Assembly: GCA_963922535.1 (NCBI GenBank)
Contig: CAWUIN010000048.1
Location: 1-19,359, forward strand
Length of the DNA stretch: 19,359 nucleotides
Source: Tectiglobus sp963922535
GTDB taxonomy: Bacteria; Pseudomonadota; Alphaproteobacteria; Rhizobiales; Hyphomicrobiaceae
Reading direction: 5' to 3'
A model generated the notes under the pieces. The model saw only the letters and a program-made list of their open reading frames with translations, made no database searches and had not been told where the DNA came from. Made by a program: the position numbers and the translations under genes. Every line of letters begins with the position of its first letter. Position 1 is the first letter of the stretch. This document shows positions 13,478-19,359 of this stretch, piece after piece.

Positions 13478-15049
13478 CTAGCGGACAAGATCGTAGTTGT
13501 AGTCGGTCTGACCCATGATGCGCGTCTCTTCGTCGAGGCGTTCAAGCACGGTATTGACCAGCGTTGTCAGCATCTGCATGGCGCCTTCGTAGCCGTAGGT
13601 CGTCTGGCGGTGCAGGTGATGGCGATCGTGAATCGGGAAGCCGATACGGATCAACGGGACTTCAAACTCCTTGCCTTTATGGAGCGTGTCGCGCTGGATG
13701 AACTTGCCGTATGAGTTGCCGATCATGAAATCCGGCTTGTCGGTGAAGACCAAAGAGCGGAAGTGCCAGAGGTCTTTACCGATATGGACTTCTGAATTGG
13801 CGCCGTAAGGGCTCTCTGCGAGCATCGATTCGACAGCCTTTTTCCAGCGCTTGTTGGCGTGGTTGCACAGGATATGAGTGGGTTCGGCGCCGAGTTCGAG
13901 AAGGAACTTGGCCATTCCCTGTGCAAAGTCAGCGTCCCCGTAAAGCGCAAACTTTTTGCCGTGCAGCCAGGCGTGACTGTCGGTCATCATGTCAACGAGG
14001 CGGCCGCGCTCAAGTTCAAGGCTGGCTGGAATTTCCTTGCCGGTGAGCTTGGAGACCGTCATCAGGAATTCGTCGGTCCATTCAAGGCCCATCGGAATAT
14101 TGATGTCGGTACAGGGCTGCTTCATGGTGCTTTTGAGGTACTTCTTCGTCTTTGGCAGCTGCCATGGCTGAAGAAGCAGAGTATCAATCGCGTTGGGCGA
14201 GTCCTTGACTTCATCGATCGTCGTCCCGCCGGCATACATTTCGTATTTTCCGCTGGCCGGCGTATCGAGGACCTCGGTCGGATCACACAAAAGTGTATGT
14301 GCGACACCCATCTCATCCATCATCCGATGCAGGACACGATAGTTGCCAAGATAGGTCTCAAAGCCGGGCACGAGATTGATCTTACCGTTTGAGCCGGCTT
14401 TCTTGTCTTCCATGTAGTTCAGGGTGAAGTAGCGGATGATCCCTTCGAACATGTTGTCCCAGCCGGTCGTGTGGCTGCCGACGAAGCTTGGCGTATGCGC
14501 GAACGGCGTTGGGAAGTCCTGGTCGAGATGGCCTTCCTTTTTGGCGTTGTTAATGAAGGCGTTAAGGTCGTCACCGATGACTTCAGCCATGCAGGTCGTG
14601 GAAACGGCGACCATCTTGGGCTTATAGAGGGCAATGGCGTTTTCCAGACCATCGAACATGTTCTGCTGACCGCCGAAGACCGCGGCATCCTCGGTCATAG
14701 AATCGGAAACGCAGGCAACCGGCTCTTTAAAGTGGCGGTTGAAATAGGTGCGGAAGTAGGCGACGCAGCCTTGGCTTCCATGCACGTAAGGCAGTGTTTT
14801 CTCAAAGCCCAGAGCACAAAGAACGGCACCGAGCGGCTGGCAGGCTTTGGCCGGGTTGATGACCAGCGCCTCGCGCTTGAAGTTGAGTTCTTTATATTCC
14901 TCAGTTGTCGTCCAGTCGAAGATTTCCTGGATCTTTTCTTCCGAGTGACGCTCCTCGAAAGCCTCCATCTTGTTGCCAAGTGAAGTTTTGTAATCCTCGT
15001 CTCTGAACAATGGGTACGAGGGTTTGATTTGATCGATTTTCTGGCTCAT
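13478..15049 (-). CDS. nifK: NifK, nitrogenase MoFe protein beta chain
   Basis: NifK pairs with NifD in the alpha2-beta2 MoFe protein and shares the P-cluster with it. The 523-residue chain has the P-cluster cysteines at C70 (NPAKACQPLG), C95 (HGSQGCVAYF) and C153 (STTCMAEVIGDD), and the P-cluster serine S188 (HTPSFVGSH), all at Azotobacter numbering. The long N-terminal extension typical of Mo-type NifK is present, as is the C-terminal YNYDLVR end. The start MSQKIDQIKPSYP (ATG at 15047-15049) is preceded by GGAGAAG. The eight-codon upstream extension of the frame has no ribosome site. It follows nifD with a gap of about 118 bases that holds a hairpin. Confidence 0.98.
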   Translation of the reverse strand: MSQKIDQIKPSYPLFRDEDYKTSLGNKMEAFEERHSEEKIQEIFDWTTTEEYKELNFKREALVINPAKACQPLGAVLCALGFEKTLPYVHGSQGCVAYFRTYFNRHFKEPVACVSDSMTEDAAVFGGQQNMFDGLENAIALYKPKMVAVSTTCMAEVIGDDLNAFINNAKKEGHLDQDFPTPFAHTPSFVGSHTTGWDNMFEGIIRYFTLNYMEDKKAGSNGKINLVPGFETYLGNYRVLHRMMDEMGVAHTLLCDPTEVLDTPASGKYEMYAGGTTIDEVKDSPNAIDTLLLQPWQLPKTKKYLKSTMKQPCTDINIPMGLEWTDEFLMTVSKLTGKEIPASLELERGRLVDMMTDSHAWLHGKKFALYGDADFAQGMAKFLLELGAEPTHILCNHANKRWKKAVESMLAESPYGANSEVHIGKDLWHFRSLVFTDKPDFMIGNSYGKFIQRDTLHKGKEFEVPLIRIGFPIHDRHHLHRQTTYGYEGAMQMLTTLVNTVLERLDEETRIMGQTDYNYDLVR

Positions 15050-15106
15050 GTGTTCTCTTCTCCATGCCACCAATCCGTGGACAAACGGGGTTGAGTTGCG
15101 AATAAT

Positions 15107-15154
15107 CGGCAGCCGCTGAAGCCAGGAGACCGGCCCTCCTCCAGCCGGCTGCCG
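15107..15154 (-). other. Intercistronic hairpin between nifD and nifK
   Basis: Outer arms cggcagccg (15107-15115) and cggctgccg (15146-15154) are perfect. An inner aggag/ctcct stem (15124-15128 and 15136-15140) nests inside. No T-run follows on the minus strand, so this looks like an RNA-stability structure within the nifDK transcript. Confidence 0.55.
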
Positions 15155-15167
15155 GGTTTGGGGCAGG

Positions 15168-16649
15168 TTATTCGGCAGCTATCACCTGTGGCTCAGCTGC
15201 CTGGCTCTTCCACGGAGGCGTCAGTTTCGACCAGCATGGGTTATTCAGCGTCATGTCCATGTCACGGGCGAAAATGGCGAAGCCATCATAGCCGTGATAA
15301 GGGCCTGAGTAGTCCCAGGAGTGCATCTGACGGAAAGGAATTCCCATTTTCTGGAAGATATACTTTTCCTTGATGCCTGAGCCGATCAGATCTGGCTTCA
15401 CGCGCTTGACGAACTCTTCGAATTCATAGCCCGTCACGTCATCATAGATGAGCGTTGCGTTTTCCATTTCCTTGAGCGTACGGTCATAGTCGTCGTTGTG
15501 AGCGAACTCGTAACCAGTGCCGACGACTTCCATGCCGAGATCTTCGTAAGCGCCAATGATGTGGCGTGGCCTCAGACCGCCGACATAAAGCATCACGCGT
15601 TTGCCTTCGAGACGCGGGCGGTATTTCTCAATAACCGCATCCGATTCTTTCCGGTACTTGGCGATGACACGCTCGGCACCTTCCTTGATCTTATCATCGA
15701 AGCGCGCAGCGATTTCCCGCAGGCTCTCCTCGATTTTGCTGGGACCAAAGAAGTTGTACTCGAGCCATGGAATGCCGTATTTTTCTTCCATGTGCCGTGA
15801 GATGTAGTTCATCGAACGGTAGCAGTGCAGCAGGTTGAGCTTGACTTTCGGCGTCAGTTCCATTTCCGACAGCGAACCGTCGCCTGACCACTGCGCGACG
15901 CAGCGCAGGCCCATTTCCTCAAGAAGAATGCGTGAGGCCCAGGCATCGCCGCCGATATTGTAATCGCCGATGATCGCAACGTCGTAAGGAGTCGATTCCC
16001 AGCTCTTGTTTTTGGTTTCGGCCGGGTCGAGCACCCAGTCGCGAACGGCATCGTTTGCGATATGGTGGCCAAGCGACTGTGAGACGCCGCGGAAACCTTC
16101 ACAGCGAACCGGAACGACGGTTTTGCCGATATCCTTGGCTTTCTTTCTGGAGACAGCTTCGATATCGTCACCGATCAGACCAATCGGGCACTCAGACTGA
16201 ACAGTGATGCCTTTGTTTAAAGGGAACAGCTGGTCGATCTCATCGATCAGTTTTTCGAGTTTCTTGTCGCCGCCAAAAACGATGTCCTTTTCCTGGAAGT
16301 CTGAGGTAAAGTTCATCGTGCCGTAGACGTTGACGCCGGTGGTGCCGACGTAATAGTTGCGGCGGCCGGCCCGTGAATACGCTCCGCATCCCACAGGACC
16401 GTGGGAGATATGGATCATATCCTTGATCGGTCCCCATACCACGCCCTTCGATCCAGCGTAAGCACAGCCGCGGATCGTCATGACGCCTGGAAGAGAACGA
16501 CGGTTAGAGGTAATGCATTTCTTGGACTGATCGACCTCCTGGTCGTTGGCAGCCAGATGCTTGGCCCGGTCTTGCTTGGCCTTCTCTGGGTAAACCTCGA
16601 GGACCTCCTGAATAAGGGCCTCAGTTTCGTCGCGCGTTAATGACGACAT
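15168..16649 (-). CDS. nifD: NifD, nitrogenase MoFe protein alpha chain
   Basis: NifD carries the FeMo-cofactor active site that reduces N2. The 493-residue chain has P-cluster cysteines C62 (IRGCAYAG), C88 (GPVGCGAY) and C154 (QSECPIGLIGDD). The cofactor ligands are C276 (LLHCYRSMNY) and H443 (RQMHSWDYSGPYHG), each one position beyond Azotobacter numbering. The substrate-channel H195 is present in QSLGHHIAND. Length and residues indicate a true Mo-type alpha subunit rather than Vnf or Anf, and no delta-subunit gene is present. AAGGAGAAG precedes the ATG. It lies 129 bases after nifH, across a terminator-like hairpin. Confidence 0.98.
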   Translation of the reverse strand: MSSLTRDETEALIQEVLEVYPEKAKQDRAKHLAANDQEVDQSKKCITSNRRSLPGVMTIRGCAYAGSKGVVWGPIKDMIHISHGPVGCGAYSRAGRRNYYVGTTGVNVYGTMNFTSDFQEKDIVFGGDKKLEKLIDEIDQLFPLNKGITVQSECPIGLIGDDIEAVSRKKAKDIGKTVVPVRCEGFRGVSQSLGHHIANDAVRDWVLDPAETKNKSWESTPYDVAIIGDYNIGGDAWASRILLEEMGLRCVAQWSGDGSLSEMELTPKVKLNLLHCYRSMNYISRHMEEKYGIPWLEYNFFGPSKIEESLREIAARFDDKIKEGAERVIAKYRKESDAVIEKYRPRLEGKRVMLYVGGLRPRHIIGAYEDLGMEVVGTGYEFAHNDDYDRTLKEMENATLIYDDVTGYEFEEFVKRVKPDLIGSGIKEKYIFQKMGIPFRQMHSWDYSGPYHGYDGFAIFARDMDMTLNNPCWSKLTPPWKSQAAEPQVIAAE

Positions 16650-16708
16650 TTTGCTTCTCCTTAAAACCAGTGAAACTAATCCATTAACACCGGCAGGTCG
16701 GTGATTTT

Positions 16709-16772
16709 AAAAAAAGGCCAGGCAGGCCTGTATAAACGGCTTCGCTCGCGCCGGGTGAGCCCTGCCTGGCCT
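16709..16772 (-). terminator. Terminator-like attenuator between nifH and nifD
   Basis: The arms aggccaggcagg (16715-16726) and cctgcctggcct (16761-16772) pair perfectly over 12 bases around a 34-base loop. On the minus strand the stem runs straight into seven T (16715-16709). It lies just after the nifH stop and before nifD, so it should cut off or protect part of the transcripts and give more nifH than nifDK mRNA. Confidence 0.75.
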
Positions 16773-16778
16773 GCATCG

Positions 16779-17672
16779 TCAGGCAGCAGCGGTGCTGTCT
16801 GACAATTCCTCGGCGGTCTTGCCGACGACAGACAGGTCTTCCTCGTCCATGATGCCGAATTCCATCAGGAGTTCTTCAAGCTCATCCATTGTCAGAGGTG
16901 TTGGAATGACAAACTTCTTGTTCTCGATGATCTTGTTTGCCAGTGCGCGGTACTCGTCCGCCTGATTGCTCTTTGGATCGTACTCGATGACGGTCATGCG
17001 GCGAATTTCGGCGCGCTGCACAACGTTGTCGCGAGGTACGAAGTGGATCATTTGGGTGCCAAGCTTGGCCGCAAGAGCTTCGATCAGTTCGTCTTCGCGG
17101 TCAGTTTTGCGTGAGTTGCAGATCAAACCAGCAAGGCGAACACCACCAGAGTTGGCATACTTCACGATGCCCTTAGAGATGTTGTTGGCGGCATACATGG
17201 CCATCATTTCGCCTGAGCAGACGATATAGATTTCCTGAGCCTTGTTCTCGCGGATTGGCATAGCAAAACCGCCGCAGACCACGTCGCCCAAAACGTCGTA
17301 GAAAACGAAGTCGAGGTCGTCTGTATATGCGCCTTCTTCTTCGAGGAAGTTGATGGCTGTGATAACGCCGCGGCCGGCGCAGCCAACACCTGGCTCAGGG
17401 CCGCCTGATTCGACACACTTGATGTCGCCGTAGCCGACCTTGAGAACGTCTTCGAGTTCAAGGTCTTCCACAGTGCCGGCTTCTGCGGCCATTTCCATGA
17501 TTGTGTTCTGTGCTTTGGAATGGAGGATAAGACGTGTAGAGTCAGCCTTAGGATCGCAGCCAACGATCATGACTTTCTTGCCGGCTTCTGCGAGTGCAGA
17601 AACAAGGTTCTGAGTCGTGGTGGATTTGCCAATCCCCCCTTTGCCGTAGATTGCTGCTTGACGAAGTGCCAT
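16779..17672 (-). CDS. nifH: NifH, nitrogenase Fe protein (dinitrogenase reductase)
   Basis: NifH is the ATP-dependent electron donor to NifDK and also acts in FeMo-co synthesis. The 297-residue protein has the P-loop GKGGIGKST near the N-terminus, VGCDPKADSTRL, the [4Fe-4S] ligands in GVGCAGRGVI and LGDVVCGGFAMP, and the Arg in GCAGRG that is the DraT ADP-ribosylation site in other bacteria. The start MALRQAAIYGKGG (17670-17672) is preceded by AAGGAG; a 15-codon upstream extension of the frame is not supported. The gene is read from a sigma-54 promoter with a NifA site. No draT or draG gene lies in the window. Confidence 0.99.
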   Translation of the reverse strand: MALRQAAIYGKGGIGKSTTTQNLVSALAEAGKKVMIVGCDPKADSTRLILHSKAQNTIMEMAAEAGTVEDLELEDVLKVGYGDIKCVESGGPEPGVGCAGRGVITAINFLEEEGAYTDDLDFVFYDVLGDVVCGGFAMPIRENKAQEIYIVCSGEMMAMYAANNISKGIVKYANSGGVRLAGLICNSRKTDREDELIEALAAKLGTQMIHFVPRDNVVQRAEIRRMTVIEYDPKSNQADEYRALANKIIENKKFVIPTPLTMDELEELLMEFGIMDEEDLSVVGKTAEELSDSTAAA

Positions 17673-17772
17673 TGGTATCTCCTTGCGGTGGTTTGGAATC
17701 AAGTGGCTTGAATTCATATATGCGAAGCAACGGACCTGCTTAACGCTCCTGCTTACCGCTGCTATGGTAAAC

Positions 17773-17787
17773 GCAAGGCTTGTGCCA
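17773..17787 (-). promoter_or_regulatory. Sigma-54 promoter for nifHDK
   Basis: The minus strand reads TGGCACAAGCCTTGC, an exact match to TGGCAC-N5-TTGC with GG and GC 10 bases apart. The predicted transcript start is near 17761, about 89 bases before the nifH ATG. The AT-rich stretch at about 17790-17840, between promoter and activator site, could be bent by IHF. Confidence 0.92.
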
Positions 17788-17896
17788 ATTTCAAATTTTC
17801 CGATGACTCTTTGTTTTTAAATCGCTTTTATTGTTTTAGCCGGCTGGTTGTGAAAATTGGTCCGGCGTTGCCTTGTCGACAATTCGATCAACGCAA

Positions 17897-17912
17897 TGTC
17901 ATAGGAGGTACA
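17897..17912. promoter_or_regulatory. NifA-type upstream activator site for nifH
   Basis: TGT-CATAGGAGGT-ACA matches TGT-N10-ACA exactly. It is about 110 bases upstream of the -24 element of the nifH promoter, which is usual for NifA looping. Confidence 0.82.
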
Positions 17913-18006
17913 TCCCGAGGAATAAGGAGCGGCGCATGAAAAAACTCATTTTATCGATCTGAACCAGCCAATTTATCTGCCCGCCGGTATTCGGGCGGTC
18001 CTTTTA

Positions 18007-18034
18007 CTGTCCTTATTGTGCTGTCCTTATTGTC
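18007..18034. repeat. 14-base tandem duplication
   Basis: The unit ctgtccttattgtg occurs twice head to tail; the second copy ends in c. It lies in the nifH-SIR2 intergenic region, which runs from 17673 to 18226 and holds no gene that I can support beyond the two sets of promoter signals. Confidence 0.7.
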
Positions 18035-18083
18035 GGATGGCACCGTGAAAGAATAGGCCCGCTTGCACGCAGGCCGCGGGCCG

Positions 18084-18099
18084 TGTCGGCTTTCCGACA
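18084..18099. promoter_or_regulatory. NifA-type upstream activator site for the SIR2-like gene
   Basis: TGT-CGGCTTTCCG-ACA fits TGT-N10-ACA. It is centred about 97 bases before the predicted transcript start of the plus-strand gene, well placed to activate the promoter at 18162-18176. Confidence 0.65.
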
Positions 18100-18161
18100 A
18101 ACCCGCCTGCGCCCTGCAGCCCGCTTCCCCGAAACCGGGAGCATAAAACCGCTTTACCAAC

Positions 18162-18176
18162 TGGTGCGGAACTTGC
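18162..18176 (+). promoter_or_regulatory. Sigma-54 promoter for the SIR2-like and hemerythrin genes
   Basis: TGGTGCGGAACTTGC keeps the invariant GG-N10-GC and the TTGC of the -12 box. The -24 box has TGGTGC instead of TGGCAC, so it may be somewhat weaker. The predicted start is near 18188, about 40 bases before the ATG. Confidence 0.68.
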
Positions 18177-18226
18177 TTTGCTTCTTTGTAAAAACGTAAT
18201 CGTTCATTCCACGCTGAGGAGAGCTG

Positions 18227-19108
18227 ATGATGGCGCACCCTGACCTTGACAAGATCCTTAAGGATGTCGCCGCCGGATCGCTCGTTCCATACCTTGGCCC
18301 GGGTGTTCTCGCCGATGTTGTCGATGCAGCGACCGGCGCGCCGATCCCCGCCGACAGCGACAGCCTGATCCTCGCGATGAACGGCGGAAAGCCGATGGCG
18401 CCCAAACTGATGTACGAGTTCCCGCGCGCGGCAATGAACCAGGAGCTCAAAAAAGGCCGTTCGTCGGTCGCACGTTTCCTGACGGAGCTCTATTCGGCCA
18501 GGACCTGGACGGTTGGCAGCGTTCACCGGTGGCTGGCCGCGGTCAGACCAGGTTACGTGATCGACACCAACAGAGATCTCATCTTGCAAAATCTTCTCGC
18601 CGACGTGCCCCATACTCTCATTCAGGGCGTTGCGCGGATCGGGGGGACGGATTACCGCTTCAAGATCTTTACCCGGGAGGGAACGAAGTATCGGGAAATC
18701 AAGCAGGACGATGTCGACCCCGCGCTTCCCATGCTGTTCAAACCGCTTGGGAGCCCCTCGCCGGAGGCCAACTACATCGCAAGCGACGCCGACTTCGTCG
18801 ACTATATCACCGAACTGATGGGAGGCTTTGCAATTCCGGGCTTCGTCAAATCGATGCGCATGAATAAACGTTATCTCTTCCTTGGCATGCGCATGACGCG
18901 GGATACCGAGCGCATGGTTCTGTCAGACATTATTTACGGCGCGGCTTCCCCGAAGGGCTATGCCGTGATTGCCGAGCCGACGGAAAAAGAGATCAGATTC
19001 CTGACACGCATGGACATCGAAATCCTGCGCATTCCGCTCGCTGAATTCCTTTCTGCAGCGCATGGATCTTCGCCGTCTGCTAAGGCGGAGGCCGGCAGTG
19101 CTGCGTGA
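18227..19108 (+). CDS. SIR2-like (SIR2_2-type) protein in the predicted NifA regulon
   Basis: The 293-residue protein has the outline of a SIR2_2 NAD-binding domain. A glycine loop (SLVPYLGPGVLAD, 18-30) stands where the family has a GAG-type loop. YVIDTNRDLIL (110-120) matches the ITTNYD segment with its Asn. KRYLFLGMRMTRD (214-226) matches the terminal FIGYSLxD segment. Where active members have a catalytic His in an LHG motif, this protein reads LFKPLGS (170-176), so NAD hydrolysis or deacylation is doubtful and NAD sensing or binding is more likely. That reading rests on alignment by eye. There is no membrane or signal segment; the last about 18 residues are low-complexity Ala/Ser. GAGGAGAG precedes the ATG, and the Met one codon later is an equal start. 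Sigma-54 and NifA signals upstream tie it to nitrogen fixation. Confidence 0.82.
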   Translation: MMAHPDLDKILKDVAAGSLVPYLGPGVLADVVDAATGAPIPADSDSLILAMNGGKPMAPKLMYEFPRAAMNQELKKGRSSVARFLTELYSARTWTVGSVHRWLAAVRPGYVIDTNRDLILQNLLADVPHTLIQGVARIGGTDYRFKIFTREGTKYREIKQDDVDPALPMLFKPLGSPSPEANYIASDADFVDYITELMGGFAIPGFVKSMRMNKRYLFLGMRMTRDTERMVLSDIIYGAASPKGYAVIAEPTEKEIRFLTRMDIEILRIPLAEFLSAAHGSSPSAKAEAGSAA

Positions 19109-19139
19109 TATCCGCAGATACCGGGATGTTTTTTAAACC

Positions 19140-19180
19140 GTGTCGTCAATTAGCACGCGATAACCGGCAATTGACGACAC
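19140..19180. repeat. Short palindrome, family A copy 3 (ends only)
   Basis: Perfect 12-base arms gtgtcgtcaatt (19140-19151) and aattgacgacac (19169-19180) surround a 17-base loop. The arms equal the outer ends of the two longer family A elements at 455-585 and 6235-6388. It looks like an internally deleted or minimal copy. Confidence 0.8.
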
Positions 19181-19183
19181 AGC

Positions 19184-19246
19184 CTAGTGGTCTGTATCAC
19201 TTAAAATGTCGGGTTACCCCATATTTTAAGTGATACAGACCACTAG
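19184..19246. repeat. Perfect inverted repeat, family B copy 2 (24-base arms)
   Basis: Arms 19184-19207 and 19223-19246 are exact reverse complements, beginning ctagtggtctgtatcact, with a 15-base loop. The arm shares gtggtct, tca and ttaaaat in the same spacing with 5228-5253. It lies between the SIR2-like and hemerythrin genes, only a few bases from the hemerythrin ribosome site. Confidence 0.87.
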
Positions 19247-19261
19247 TTGAGGAGGCCTGAG

Positions 19262-19359
19262 ATGAGCACGCTTTATTGGACGGACGAAAAGATGGCTTTG
19301 GGCCATGAAGCTATGGATCAAACCCACCGGGAGACGGTCGACCTCATCAACAGCGTCGT
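19262..19359 (+). CDS. Bacteriohemerythrin (N-terminal part, cut by window edge)
   Basis: The visible 32 residues, MSTLYWTDEKMALGHEAMD followed by QTHRETVDLINSV, match the start of bacteriohemerythrins, which bind O2 at a di-iron site. The pattern W-x10-HEAMDQTHRETVDLIN contains the first iron-ligand His of the family (the one following MDxx). The remaining ligands lie beyond the right edge. AGGAGG stands six bases upstream of the ATG. It follows the SIR2-like gene on the same strand after two palindromic repeats, and probably shares its NifA-dependent promoter. In a diazotroph an O2-binding protein beside nifH suggests oxygen buffering or delivery; this is inference. Confidence 0.85.
   Translation, partial: MSTLYWTDEKMALGHEAMDQTHRETVDLINSV

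Noticed and set aside
15050..15073. Eight extra N-terminal residues for NifK
   Set aside because: The upstream start lacks a ribosome site, whereas the internal ATG has GGAGAAG and gives exact Azotobacter cysteine numbering.
17874..17883. The palindrome ttgtcgacaa upstream of nifH as an FNR/FixK-type box
   Set aside because: It lacks the TTGAT-N4-ATCAA pattern; the nearby sigma-54 and NifA signals account for regulation.
17951..18613. A 220-codon minus-strand frame across the SIR2-like gene start and its promoter region
   Set aside because: It lies antisense to a well-supported gene with ribosome site and promoter. Its residues (rich in Arg, His, Gly) look like a GC-driven shadow and match no family.

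Overview
The window is the core of a molybdenum-nitrogenase (nif) gene cluster from a proteobacterium, most likely an alphaproteobacterium. The family calls are secure because whole cofactor-ligand sets are readable in NifH, NifD, NifK, NifE, NifN and NifU. The taxonomic call is an inference from gene content, base composition and sigma-54/NifA signals.

Reading the minus strand from right to left, the order is: nifH, nifD, nifK, nifT, two near-identical 2[4Fe-4S] ferredoxins, a NifY/NafY-type carrier, a small DUF6129-like protein, an unrecognised 315-326 residue protein, a fused nifE-nifN gene, nifX, an RseC-like redox membrane protein, the NifX-associated DUF269 protein, a DUF683 protein, an FdxB-type ferredoxin, modA-modB-modC, an ApbE flavin transferase, a nif-type IscA, and the first 118 residues of nifU, cut by the left edge. 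On the plus strand at the right, divergent from nifH, lie a SIR2-like protein gene and the start of a bacteriohemerythrin gene cut by the right edge.

Four sigma-54 (-24/-12) promoters can be read, each with an upstream NifA-type TGT-N10-ACA site: before nifH, before nifEN, before iscA (its UAS lies inside apbE), and before the SIR2-like gene. The last one places SIR2-like plus hemerythrin in the predicted NifA regulon. Inferred units are nifHDKT (possible read-through to the ferredoxins, nifY and the two small genes), nifEN-nifX-rseC-DUF269-DUF683-fdxB-modABC-apbE, iscA-nifU, and SIR2-hemerythrin. Together they cover the catalytic enzyme, FeMo-cofactor assembly and carriage, molybdate import, Fe-S supply, electron delivery, and probably oxygen or redox protection.

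Intergenic DNA is rich in long inverted repeats: three copies of a family with gtgtcgtcaatt-like ends, two copies of a family with gtggtct...ttaaaat arms, and one separate GC-rich palindrome. One of these runs into the 3' end of the rseC-like gene. A terminator-like hairpin lies between nifH and nifD, and another follows nifT.

The most unusual points are the single-polypeptide NifEN, the SIR2-like protein that appears to lack the usual catalytic histidine, and the uncharacterised protein between the NifY and NifEN genes. No tRNA, rRNA, CRISPR array or transposase gene was seen.
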